Source: Synechococcus sp. BIOS-E4-1 (GTDB taxonomy: Bacteria > Cyanobacteriota > Cyanobacteriia > PCC-6307 > Cyanobiaceae). Taken from it: a stretch of 64,000 nucleotides of DNA. Positions 18,113 through 25,577 of this stretch are shown here, in pieces. The notes below the pieces were generated by a model that was not told the origin of the DNA, did not search any database, and saw only the letters and a list, made by a program, of their open reading frames with translations. Position 1 is the stretch's first letter. Every line of letters begins with the position of its first letter. A program made the position numbers and the translations under genes. Where the stretch lies: NCBI RefSeq assembly GCF_014279995.1, contig NZ_CP047935.1:779243-843242 (forward strand). The letters run 5' to 3'.

Positions 18113-19333
18113 TCAGCTCACGCGGTTCAGGGCTCGTTCCAGCCGCGTGAGCAGAGCCTGGATTTCTCGCGCATTAATCACCAGAGCGGGCACCATGCGC
18201 ACCACCTGAGCACCAGCGGGCACCACCAGCAGCTGTTCCTCCAGAGCGGCTTTCACCACGTCCATCGCCGTGATCCCGCAGTCCTGCTTGAGGACCAGGC
18301 CCTGAAGGAGCCCCCATCCACGTGACCCCTCTAAAAAATCAGGGAAATGTTGCACAAGCCTGTTGAGTCCTGCACGCAGCTGGGCGCCCCGCTCGCGCAC
18401 ATTGCGCAGCAGATTGCGCTTCTCAATTTCGCTCGCCACTGTCAGACAGGCCTGACAAGCGAAAGGGTTGCCGCCGAAGGTGCTTGCGTGGTCGCCAGGT
18501 TCGAACACATCAGCGTTGTGTCGCACCATCAGTGCACCGACGGCGTGTCCGCCGCCTAGGCCTTTGGCAAGGGTGAGAGCATCGGGTTGAACCCCGAGCT
18601 GCTCGTAACCCCAGAGCGTGCCGGTGCGGCCCATCCCCACTTGCACTTCATCGAAGATCAGCAGGATGTTGCGTTGATCGCAGTGCTCGCGGATCGCCTG
18701 CATCACGCTGGGATCACTGGGATTCACGCCTCCTTCGCCCTGAAGAGGCTCGATCAGCACTGCGGCCACCCGTGGACCGTTTTGCTCCAGTCGCTCGAGC
18801 AGCTGTTCGAAATCCGCGAGATCGTTGTATCGGAAGAATTCGAAGCCTTCCACCATGGGTTCAAATCCCTGGTGGTATCTGGGTTGTCCAGTGGCGCTTA
18901 CCGCTGCCAGCGTGCGTCCATGGAAGCTGGCCGAGGCAGTGATGATCACGGGGCGTTCAATGCCACGCCGCAGATGACCATGTTTCCGGGCCAGTTTGAT
19001 CGCAGCTTCGTTGGCTTCAGCTCCGGAATTGCAGAAGAACACACTGTCTGCGCAGCTGTTGTTGACCAGCCACTTCGCCAGCGCTTCTTGTTCCGGAATT
19101 CGATAGAGATTGGACACATGCTGAAGCTTGCGCAGCTGCCCGGTGAGAGCCTTGCGCATCGCTCTGTTGCTGTGCCCCAGCGTGCAGGTGGCGATGCCGG
19201 CAACGGCATCCAGATGGCGACGGCTTCTCTCATCCCAGACCCAACAACCTTTGCCGCGTTGGAGGGAGAGCGCGAAGCGGTTGTAGGTGCCCATCACCGC
19301 GTCGGACGAGGGCACTGGCTCTGGCTCCACCAT
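18113..19333 (-). CDS. argD: Acetylornithine aminotransferase
   Basis: A class III PLP aminotransferase of arginine biosynthesis, 406 residues. Motifs include HLDAVAGIATCTLGH, FFCNSGAEANEAAIKLAR, ASFHGRTLAAVSATGQP, LLIFDEVQVGMGRTG and the PLP lysine in LTLAKGLGGGHAVGA. Length is typical. It is the first gene of the argD-folC operon and lies downstream of tRNA-Leu on the same strand. Related aminotransferases such as 4-aminobutyrate or succinylornithine transaminase are less likely given the motifs. Confidence 0.93.
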   Translation of the reverse strand: MVEPEPVPSSDAVMGTYNRFALSLQRGKGCWVWDERSRRHLDAVAGIATCTLGHSNRAMRKALTGQLRKLQHVSNLYRIPEQEALAKWLVNNSCADSVFFCNSGAEANEAAIKLARKHGHLRRGIERPVIITASASFHGRTLAAVSATGQPRYHQGFEPMVEGFEFFRYNDLADFEQLLERLEQNGPRVAAVLIEPLQGEGGVNPSDPSVMQAIREHCDQRNILLIFDEVQVGMGRTGTLWGYEQLGVQPDALTLAKGLGGGHAVGALMVRHNADVFEPGDHASTFGGNPFACQACLTVASEIEKRNLLRNVRERGAQLRAGLNRLVQHFPDFLEGSRGWGLLQGLVLKQDCGITAMDVVKAALEEQLLVVPAGAQVVRMVPALVINAREIQALLTRLERALNRVS

Positions 19334-19445
19334 GGGTCGTTCAGGGCTGTTTCCCGGAGGAAATCAAAGACAAGCTCATTGTCTCGCAGTGTCCCGCAGC
19401 TTTTGCAGAGATCAGCTCAATCCTGTTGGAGACCTTGAAGATGAA

Positions 19446-19527
19446 TAGGAGCGGTCGGACTTGAACCGACAAACCCGAAGGCGGCGCATTTTGAGTGCGC
19501 TGCGTCTACCAATTCCGCCACGCTCCC
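19446..19527 (-). tRNA. tRNA-Leu (CAA anticodon)
   Basis: The minus-strand cloverleaf has acceptor GGGAGCG pairing with CGCTCCT (one G-U), the D-arm TGGCGGAATTGGTAGACGC, the anticodon loop CTCAAAA giving CAA, a long class II variable arm and the T-arm GTCGGTTCAAGTCCGAC. It decodes TTG. It lies between argD and murA, both on the same strand. Confidence 0.95.
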
Positions 19528-19565
19528 ACGCTTCGACTTTAGGTGATGCAATTCGCAGGAGTGTC

Positions 19566-20864
19566 TCAGGGACAGTGACGTTCCAGCTTCGCACCGCTGG
19601 CCGTGAGTTTCGCTTCAATTCCGGCGTAGCCACGATCGAGGTGGTTCAGGCCGCTCACTTGCGTTCTGCCCTGTGCCACCAGGCCTGCAAGCACCATGGC
19701 GGCTGAGGCGCGCAGATCAGTTCCGTTGACAGGCGCTGCGCTGAGGGAGGAAACACCTTCGACGACAGCCGCATTGCCCTGAACTCGAATGGCTGCACCC
19801 ATGCGCTGCAGCTCCGCAACGTGCTGCATACGGTTTTCGTAGATTTTTTCAGTGATCACGCTGGTGCCTTGGGCTGTCGCCAGCAAGGCCATGAACGGTG
19901 CCTGCAGATCGGTTGGGAACCCGGGGAAAGGCTGTGTGGTGATGTCGATACCTTTGATGGAGCCCGGTGTGATCACGATGCCATCACCATCAATCTCGAG
20001 AGCGCAGCCACAGTCGCGCAGTTTCTGGAGCACGGAACTGAGGTGATCGGGAACCACCGGGGCCACACGCAGGGTTGAGCGGGTGATTGCGGCAGCGAGC
20101 AGGAACGTGCCTGCTTCGATCCTGTCGGGGATCACCGTGTAGTCACAACCATGCAGCCGTTCCACCCCTTCAACCGTGATCGATGGTCCGCCGGCTCCGC
20201 TGATGCGAGCTCCCATGGCATTCAGGAGGTTGGCCAGGTCTTGAACCTCAGGCTCCTGTGCTGCGTTTTCGATCACGCTGGTGCCTTCCGCCAGGCTTGC
20301 CGCCATCAAAATGGTTTCGGTGGCGCCGACGCTCGGGCAGTCGAGAACAATTGAGGCGCCCTTCAGACGTTTTCGTTCGCCTGGGACCGTGGCAGAGACC
20401 ACGCCATGCTCAACGGTCACCACAGCGCCGAGCGCTTTCAGTCCGCGGATGTGCTCGACCACAGGTCGGGCGCCGATGCGACATCCGCCTGGCAGGGGAA
20501 CTTTGGCGTGGCCCATGCGAGCGAGGATTGAACCAATCGCGAAAAAGCTGGCTCGCAGCCCGTTGACAAGTTCATAGGGAGGTTCGGCGCTGGTGAGATC
20601 GGAAGCCTGAAGGTGGATGGTTTCGCTGCTGCGCCGTACCTTCACTCCCATTGAGACCAGGATGCTCTCCATTCCGTCGATGTCGGTTAGCGGAGGCACG
20701 TTGCTGAGGGAGAGCGTGTCTTCCGTCAGCAGGGCAGCTGTCATCAACACCAGAGCGGAATTCTTGGCACCGCTTACACGCAGCTCGCCGTGAAGTTTGT
20801 TCCCGCCTTGGATCTCAAGATGTGGCTTGAGAATGTCTTGAGACGCGGGCGCCGCGGCTGTCAT
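19566..20864 (-). CDS. murA: UDP-N-acetylglucosamine 1-carboxyvinyltransferase
   Basis: MurA transfers enolpyruvate from PEP to UDP-GlcNAc, the first committed step of peptidoglycan synthesis. The 432-residue protein has [19 protein letters not shown] at the N-terminus, the catalytic loop [14 protein letters not shown] carrying the fosfomycin-target Cys, and [13 protein letters not shown] plus [13 protein letters not shown] further on. Length matches the family. No operon partner is evident; it is flanked by two tRNA-Leu genes. Confidence 0.96.
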   Translation of the reverse strand: MTAAAPASQDILKPHLEIQGGNKLHGELRVSGAKNSALVLMTAALLTEDTLSLSNVPPLTDIDGMESILVSMGVKVRRSSETIHLQASDLTSAEPPYELVNGLRASFFAIGSILARMGHAKVPLPGGCRIGARPVVEHIRGLKALGAVVTVEHGVVSATVPGERKRLKGASIVLDCPSVGATETILMAASLAEGTSVIENAAQEPEVQDLANLLNAMGARISGAGGPSITVEGVERLHGCDYTVIPDRIEAGTFLLAAAITRSTLRVAPVVPDHLSSVLQKLRDCGCALEIDGDGIVITPGSIKGIDITTQPFPGFPTDLQAPFMALLATAQGTSVITEKIYENRMQHVAELQRMGAAIRVQGNAAVVEGVSSLSAAPVNGTDLRASAAMVLAGLVAQGRTQVSGLNHLDRGYAGIEAKLTASGAKLERHCP

Positions 20865-21008
20865 CCCTGTTATTTCCTGCCGAATGCTTATTTTGACGGC
20901 TATGACTGAGACCGTCTAGACGGCCGGCCCCCAAACTGTCTTGGCGGTCGACTGAAGGGCCGGTTGCCGGTGTCGTATGTTTCTCGGGTCGCTTTGCGAC
21001 ATACGCCA

Positions 21009-21092
21009 GCGGATGTGGCGGAATTGGTAGACGCGCTAGTTTCAGGTACTAGTGGCAGCAATGTCGTGGGAGTTCAAGTCTCCCCATCCGCA
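21009..21092 (+). tRNA. tRNA-Leu (CAG anticodon)
   Basis: The plus-strand cloverleaf has acceptor GCGGATG with CATCCGC, the D-arm TGGCGGAATTGGTAGACGC, the anticodon arm CTAGT-TTCAGGT-ACTAG giving CAG, a long variable arm and the T-arm GGGAGTTCAAGTCTCCC. It decodes CTG. It marks the left edge of the AT-rich island, and tRNA-Leu genes are frequent integration sites in picocyanobacteria. Confidence 0.95.
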
Positions 21093-21390
21093 TCAAATAC
21101 ACTGATGTCACTGGGTTCTTCAATAGGCTGAGCTTGTCGACACACAGTGTGTAGCTGTTGACAATTGAAGGATAATGTGCATTGCTATTTATAACCCTTA
21201 ATCAGACTTCGTATCGTTAGTGATATTGACTGCTAGTCGTATCAGTGAGGAGAACTAGTGAGCAGTCTTGTGACAGTGGTGAAGAGTTGAAAGTTCATCA
21301 ATCTTTGCCGTTGCTTGAGTCTTGATAAGTCATGTATCAGTCGCCACTGGTGGTGAGAATTGCCTGAGCGGGATCAGGTGTGTCGACTTT

Positions 21391-21642
21391 TTACTGACGG
21401 CAATACTCTTCCTGCAACTGTTGTTGTGCTGGAGTTTTCGTGCTCTCGTCAGCGTTCTGCCAGGTGAGGCATTCCTGACGACGAACTTCTTGGAGTTCTC
21501 CTTGCTCACCTTTGTTATTCCGCGCTAAACCTGCTAGAGGCAACGCGATAAAAGCAATCACTGAAAGGATGAGCGCAACGCTTGCTTGCACTGCTGTCTG
21601 AAGCGGCTCATTACAGCTTGACCTTTGTGGCGTCATTGTCAC
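21391..21642 (-). CDS. Small hypothetical membrane or exported protein
   Basis: An 83-residue protein with a hydrophobic segment (ALILSVIAFIALPLAGLA) after a polar N-terminus, then a charged Gln/Glu-rich tail with cysteines (RRQECLTWQ, EEYCRQ). A good Shine-Dalgarno-like GGGAGAG lies six bases before the ATG, which supports translation. I recognise no family. The cysteine-containing soluble part could form one disulfide if exported. It is the first gene-like object inside the AT-rich island. Confidence 0.5.
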   Translation of the reverse strand: MTMTPQRSSCNEPLQTAVQASVALILSVIAFIALPLAGLARNNKGEQGELQEVRRQECLTWQNADESTKTPAQQQLQEEYCRQ

Positions 21643-22122
21643 TCTCCCAAGGCAACAGATACACGTGAAAAATAGGGGTGAGTATAAATACTTAGTGCAT
21701 AAATTATTCTGAGCCAGGCTGCAGCTGGTAAGTATTTATTCCTGCTGTCTAGCCCTCAGCCCTCAGCCCAGTCAGAGCAACTAGTTGTCATGACTAGTGA
21801 GCTAACACTGAGATCCACTGGTATGACTAGGCTTGCACCCCATACTCCCCCATGCCTTAAATGTGGGAGGTTGTTTATATTTTCCAGGTTGGAATCCCCA
21901 ACGAAAATAACTTTTTTATATTCCCGACCTGCTGCCGCATAATGCTTCAAGGAAAAAATAAATAAATATCCCTCTCCCCCGCGTCTTGCTTAGCCACCCT
22001 GCTACGCGCTACACCGCCATGGGGGTCGCGCCAGGTGGTGCGTTATTGAGACATGGCCTGAGACATTTTTGTCATTTTTTATCGGGTTAAACGATGACAA
22101 CGGACAAATAATTAGTGCCAGG

Positions 22123-22198
22123 TATTGAAGGCTGATTGATGGTCTTTTTGGGGTGATTGAAGCAATAAAAAAACCCCTGCCGTTGCAGGGGCTTTGAT
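22123..22198. repeat. Duplicated 3' region, copy 1
   Basis: This segment is nearly identical to 22698-22773. Both begin TATTGAAGGCTGATTG and run through GGTCTTTTTGG and GTGATTGAAGCAATAAAA into a GC-rich hairpin. Each copy lies downstream of a Nif11-leader gene on the minus strand, so the repeat looks like part of a gene-plus-terminator duplication. Confidence 0.85.
22167..22191 (-). terminator. Rho-independent terminator after first Nif11 precursor
   Basis: On the minus strand the sequence reads CCCCTGC-AACG-GCAGGGG followed by seven T residues, a textbook intrinsic terminator. It lies about 140 bases downstream of the stop codon of the precursor at 22329-22592. Confidence 0.85.
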
Positions 22199-22328
22199 GA
22201 GTAGACTCAGAAATGAGTAGGCTGCATCAGGAGCGATCAGCAGTTTCAGGAGCGATAATCGTCGTAGGCTGCATTGAGCGTTCAATCAGTTGGGGTTAAG
22301 GCTCCACTACTTCGCCTCAGGCAAATCA

Positions 22329-22592
22329 TCAAAGGCAGTTGCCTTGGGTTGATCCCACCAGCCACGGGGGTTGTAAAGGCTCCACTTCGACCTCTCCACC
22401 AGCCACGCCTTCCAGTTCCTCATCTGAAAGTTCTGATTGAGCGTTCTTCAAGTCATCAGCAGAAATACTAAACCCTGCTTCTTTTGCAATCGCAGATACA
22501 GCATCAGCATCAGCAGCTGCTTTGAGCCTCTCCTGAAGGCTGGTGTCGACTTGGACCTTTTCTAGGAAGGCTTTGAGTTGCTCTTCTGACAT
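22329..22592 (-). CDS. Nif11-leader (prochlorosin-like) peptide precursor
   Basis: An 87-residue precursor. Residues 1-66 form a Nif11-type leader (MSEEQLKAFLEKV, ending EELEGVAGG) of the kind cleaved after the double glycine in prochlorosins. The 21-residue core, EVEVEPLQPPWLVGSTQGNC plus Leu, has one Ser, one Thr and one Cys, so a single lanthionine or methyllanthionine ring near the C-terminus is possible. No LanM synthetase is in this window, so modification would have to be in trans, as with ProcM. Its leader closely resembles that of the next gene, a tandem paralogue. The core's actual fate is inference. Confidence 0.85.
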   Translation of the reverse strand: MSEEQLKAFLEKVQVDTSLQERLKAAADADAVSAIAKEAGFSISADDLKNAQSELSDEELEGVAGGEVEVEPLQPPWLVGSTQGNCL

Positions 22593-22697
22593 GAGTGGCA
22601 GGTCTGTTCAGCAGTCATAGCAACGGTCTGCTGCAGTGTCTTTAGCTGATGCTTAAAGCGCTCAATCGTGTCAGCTATGGCGACGATAGTCGTCACC

Positions 22698-22773
22698 TAT
22701 TGAAGGCTGATTGTTGGTCTTTTTGGAGTGATTGAAGCAATAAAAAGCCCCTGCGTTTGCAGGGGCTTTGATT
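22698..22773. repeat. Duplicated 3' region, copy 2
   Basis: Second copy of the segment at 22123-22198, with a few substitutions (GATTGTTGG for GATTGATGG, GGAGTG for GGGGTG) and a slightly different hairpin loop. It directly follows the stop codon of the second Nif11 precursor. Confidence 0.85.
22744..22769 (-). terminator. Rho-independent terminator after second Nif11 precursor
   Basis: On the minus strand AAAGCCCCTGC-AAAC-GCAGGGGCTTT is followed by further T residues. It starts 11 bases after the precursor's stop. The A-rich flank makes it possibly bidirectional. Confidence 0.85.
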
Positions 22774-22779
22774 CATCCT

Positions 22780-23028
22780 TCAATACGACAGTGGCGACCA
22801 GTTCTTCTCTCTTCCAAATTCCTGCCCACAATTGGCGAGGCCGCCGCCAGCCACGCCTTCGAGTTCCTCTTCACTGAGTTCAGCGAACTTATCAGGAGTG
22901 AATTCGTGGCCGTGTTCTTTAGCGATGCTCACAACATCTTCAGGAGTCTTTGCTGCCTTTAGTTTGTCCTGAATGGACTGGTCAGCATTGGCCTTAGCGA
23001 TGAAGGCCTTGAGTTGCTCTTCTGACAA
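22780..23028 (-). CDS. Nif11-leader peptide precursor, TTG start
   Basis: An 82-residue precursor. The leader (residues 1-62, SEEQLKAFIAKAN to EELEGVAGG) is a clear Nif11 domain with a double-glycine cleavage site. The core GLANCGQEFGREKNWSPLSY has one Cys and two Ser, allowing at most one thioether ring with Cys on the N-terminal side. The codon at the conserved start is TTG where the paralogue has ATG, and no in-frame ATG lies upstream, so translation may be weaker. Leader similarity and a shared downstream repeat show recent duplication with its neighbour. Confidence 0.8.
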   Translation of the reverse strand: MSEEQLKAFIAKANADQSIQDKLKAAKTPEDVVSIAKEHGHEFTPDKFAELSEEELEGVAGGGLANCGQEFGREKNWSPLSY

Positions 23029-23302
23029 TAGGAATGATTCAGATGTCCCATTCTAGACAAGCTTCAGAGACTTGTCGTATTCAAGATCCACGTACAGTTC
23101 AGCATATAAATATAGACCTTATATGAGTCACCTATTGATGAGTCAACAATCAGCATTGGATCCTTTGATAATTGGAGTGTTAACGACAATTAGAGAAGGA
23201 TCCTGGAGCGTTAGGTATATCAGTATGGTAGGCCTTGAGATCCCAGTAAAAATAACCTCAGAGAGGGGTCTGAGGCGATTTAAACGGCCTATTTGAGAGT
23301 TT

Positions 23303-23503
23303 TCAGCGTAGGTTCAAGCACTCTGTACATCCTTTAAAATGGGATGATTTATTACTCCGATCAGCCAGTAGCTTCAGTGCTTCAAATTCAGGGATTCTCT
23401 CACCGATCAGGACCTTCTCTCGATCACGAATAGGGAAGCGAGGGGTGTTGTCGGCATATGTATTAAGACCACCTTTTCGTGGTCCACAAATATGGGAATA
23501 CAT
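23303..23503 (-). CDS. Possible small protein, unknown
   Basis: A 66-codon open frame with an ATG start. The middle section (RDREKVLIGERIPEFEALKLL) has protein-like amphipathic character, and two cysteines lie near the end (FKGCTECLN). No ribosome-binding site is evident and no family is recognised. It lies between the second Nif11 precursor and the small-gene cassette, on the same strand. It may be a gene remnant. Confidence 0.3.
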   Translation of the reverse strand: MYSHICGPRKGGLNTYADNTPRFPIRDREKVLIGERIPEFEALKLLADRSNKSSHFKGCTECLNLR

Positions 23504-23570
23504 TTAAATTAGACATTAGAATTATTTGCTTTTCAAGTGGTCCGTATTTATCAATCAGACTTGTCTGGAT

Positions 23571-24002
23571 CTAGATAATCCCAGCTTCCTCAAGAGCCTT
23601 GAGCTTCCTAAGTTTCTTCAGTAGTTCCAGATCGCCAGGATCTAATCCATTCATTTGGTCCTGAATTGTTTGATCTACTTGGTGAGGATTTTGGTCTGTC
23701 CACTGGCGAACTGCTTCATCCTTACCGTCTTCACTGAGTTGAGAAAAGGCTTTTTCCTTGGCCTGTTCAAGGCGTTCAGCATCCCAGCGTCTTTCCATTT
23801 CGGTTTTGTCTTGAAGTGTCCCGATAGGGTGCTTCTCACGTATGCCTTTGTGCTCCAGGTAACCCCTAGCTCTAAGTCCGTCATGGACAAGCATTGAGCT
23901 GACACGGGAGTAGGAGAGTCCTGTTTCTTCTGAGATCTGTTTCACCAGCTCCAGGACATCACCAGCAAGCAGTACTTGAACACGTTGCTTGGAGCTTGGC
24001 AC
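23571..24002 (-). CDS. Hypothetical protein with ribbon-helix-helix-like N-terminus
   Basis: About 143 residues from a GTG start, or up to 178 from an upstream ATG pair at 24107 that would overlap the preceding gene. The region QRVQVLLAGDVLELVKQ followed by SEETGLSYSRVSSMLVHDGL looks like an Arc/MetJ-type ribbon-helix-helix segment, as in plasmid or phage regulators. The rest is charged and helical (ELLKKLRKLKALEEAGII). DNA binding is inferred from pattern only. It is the last gene of the minus-strand small-gene cassette. Confidence 0.55.
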   Translation of the reverse strand: MPSSKQRVQVLLAGDVLELVKQISEETGLSYSRVSSMLVHDGLRARGYLEHKGIREKHPIGTLQDKTEMERRWDAERLEQAKEKAFSQLSEDGKDEAVRQWTDQNPHQVDQTIQDQMNGLDPGDLELLKKLRKLKALEEAGII

Positions 24003-24057
24003 TAGGAGTGACACAGAACTGCAACAAGTGTACCGGAGGCGCAGCCTTCGGCAACGC

Positions 24058-24204
24058 TTATTCAGGGTCAGGGGAAGGGCCTGGGAATAGGTTCCCGTCT
24101 TCATCAACTACTTCGACAATGTCAACACGCTTTAGGTATTGGGTTTGGTAGTTCTCTTCATCAACCTCATAAAGCTCTAATCGCTTGAGATACTGAGCAG
24201 CCAT
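24058..24204 (-). CDS. 48-residue acidic hypothetical protein
   Basis: The frame begins MAAQYLKRLELYEVDEEN and ends FPGPSPDPE. It is strongly acidic, with a short repeat of QYLKR (QYLKRLELYEV then QYLKRVDIVEV). Its ATG overlaps the stop of the upstream gene as TAATG, the same coupling seen at the previous junction, which supports it being real despite its size. The two QYLKR(L/V)-type units suggest internal duplication. Function is unknown. Confidence 0.55.
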   Translation of the reverse strand: MAAQYLKRLELYEVDEENYQTQYLKRVDIVEVVDEDGNLFPGPSPDPE

Positions 24205-24455
24205 TAGTTCACAGCAGTTGAATGGCTACGAATGGCAGAACCGTTGACACTCAAATTGATATTCAAATCAACTGCATTAGAAGCAAGGGAATGAGTATTG
24301 GCCTTGAGTGCTTCGAGGTCAGCAATTTGACCAGGGATCTCATCTAGTGCTGCTTGGATTGCAGCCATCTGTAGTTCGTATTGAGCCTTAGTAGTTTTCA
24401 GATCATTAATTTGATCTTCGATACCATCAAGGATTTGATCGTAGTTGTGAGACAT
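24204..24455 (-). CDS. Small coiled-coil hypothetical protein
   Basis: An 83-residue protein. Residues 1-52 form a heptad-like coiled coil (ILDGIEDQINDLKTTKAQYE) and the end is a Ser/Asn-rich beta-like tail (LNINLSVNGSAIRSHS). Its ATG overlaps the upstream stop (TAATG) and its own stop overlaps the next start in the same way. This resembles compact phage or conjugative-element modules, but no homologue is recognised. Confidence 0.55.
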   Translation of the reverse strand: MSHNYDQILDGIEDQINDLKTTKAQYELQMAAIQAALDEIPGQIADLEALKANTHSLASNAVDLNINLSVNGSAIRSHSTAVN

Positions 24456-24742
24456 TAGTAAGCTTTAATGAGGTTGTTTTTAGAGTTATCGATCTTGAGG
24501 AAAGCCATCCACTGTTGAATTGATCTGGCAGTGATATGTTTGACTTTGACTTCAGCTTGTCCAGTTAGATACTCAGGATAATTATCCTTGAGCAGATTGG
24601 CCATTTTGATTGATTCAGAGAGGTCTTGAAATAGAAACTCTCTAGCAATACCAGTTTCGCTTCTTAGTCCCTGAAGTGCATTGACAAATTTATCGTGGTA
24701 GGCATCGGCTTGAGACGTAATAAAGGATCGGTGTACGTTCAT
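24455..24742 (-). CDS. Hypothetical protein of the small-gene cassette
   Basis: About 95 residues from the ATG at 24742 (MNVHRSFITSQADAYHDKF); the frame remains open to a TTG at 24787. The sequence is mostly helical, with a possible DNA- or protein-binding C-terminus (ARSIQQWMAFLKIDNSKNN). No known domain is recognised. It is the first of three genes linked by TAATG overlaps. Confidence 0.5.
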   Translation of the reverse strand: MNVHRSFITSQADAYHDKFVNALQGLRSETGIAREFLFQDLSESIKMANLLKDNYPEYLTGQAEVKVKHITARSIQQWMAFLKIDNSKNNLIKAY

Positions 24743-25005
24743 TGATTTCGATATAAAAAATAGGCTGAGAAGGTATCGCACCTTCAAATAATAAGCTTGA
24801 GTCCACCCTTCTCTCGCTTGTTATTCCCAACTTCTGGTCAGCCTTTGAGTGAGACAGCATCGTTAGGTACTGCCTCTATTTGTTTTTACGTGCTGTTTTT
24901 CGACAGAATCAGCTCGACTGTTCACTATAAACAAATGATTCCCTTGATCAGTTCAAGCATTCCCACCAAAGGATGCTAAGAGGGAGGGTCCCCAAAAGGT
25001 TTTAA

Positions 25006-25197
25006 TTAATCAGAAGCGGGTGCAGGACTATCAGTGGCTTCTGCATCTGCTTCGGAAGTCTCATCTTTCAACAGTTGTTCCAGAGCGTGAATTGCCCCCT
25101 GTTGAACGAGTAGTTGTTTGCCAAGTTGTTCGTAGACCTCAGCATTCTTTTGAAATGAGGTCATAGCTTGGTCAAGTTTTTCTTGGATGTTATTCAT
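25006..25197 (-). CDS. Small helical hypothetical protein
   Basis: A 63-residue protein (MNNIQEKLDQAMTSFQKNAE) with a helical, Gln/Leu-rich body and an acidic Ala/Pro-rich tail. It starts 14 bases after the stop of the 58-residue gene upstream, so both are likely on one transcript. No family is recognised. A gap of about 260 bases separates it from the TAATG-linked genes downstream. Confidence 0.5.
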   Translation of the reverse strand: MNNIQEKLDQAMTSFQKNAEVYEQLGKQLLVQQGAIHALEQLLKDETSEADAEATDSPAPASD

Positions 25198-25211
25198 GGG
25201 TAGATAAGGTT

Positions 25212-25388
25212 TTAAAAGAAATTGGACTCTTCGCTGTCATCTCCATAGCCATTGTCATAGAGGAGTTGAGCGAAGTGACGCTCCTGACCATCAAGGCCAA
25301 ACTCATCAGGAGATTCCATGTGCTCTTCCCACATGACATCGTTGATTGAGTCTGCCTCTACACCTTCAACAAAGTGCTTGTACTTCAT
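25212..25388 (-). CDS. 58-residue acidic hypothetical protein
   Basis: The frame runs from ATG (MKYKHFVEGVEADSINDVMW) to TAA with an acidic C-terminus (YGDDSEESNFF). Codon composition and the close spacing to the next gene support expression. Its ATG lies two bases after a TAG that ends a further short open stretch upstream, hinting that another small gene, perhaps damaged, precedes it. No family is recognised. Confidence 0.5.
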   Translation of the reverse strand: MKYKHFVEGVEADSINDVMWEEHMESPDEFGLDGQERHFAQLLYDNGYGDDSEESNFF

Positions 25389-25577
25389 TGACTAGCGCTT
25401 TTGTTTGACAGACTGTTGAATCTTTATAGCCATATTATCTAAGCGGGTAGTTATACCTGTTGGAGTTGCTTGATGTTTTGCTTTAAGGTCGGGATTAACT
25501 TTGTTTCTGACGAGAAAAGTGTTGATTGGCTAAATGACATTGTAATGCTTTCAACGCTGTAGCCTGATCCTTTAAGG

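Larger units (their letters stand above)
21643..22328. other. AT-rich non-coding interval with inverted and direct repeats
   Basis: No convincing gene is seen. It holds an 11-bp inverted repeat (ATAAATACTTA at about 21684 and its complement at about 21729), a minus-strand terminator (separate entry), the left copy of a 76-bp duplicated segment, and short direct repeats (GTAGGCTGCAT and CAGGAGCGAT, each twice, between about 22215 and 22275). The lower end forms the 3' untranslated region of the first Nif11 precursor gene. Confidence 0.5.

Noticed and set aside
21141-21153. Palindrome ACACACAGTGTGT after tRNA-Leu as a possible operator
   Set aside because: Short, with no nearby gene start that it could control.
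21756-21950. 64-codon minus-strand open frame in the island
   Set aside because: It needs a TTG start, has no ribosome-binding site and shows no protein-like pattern.
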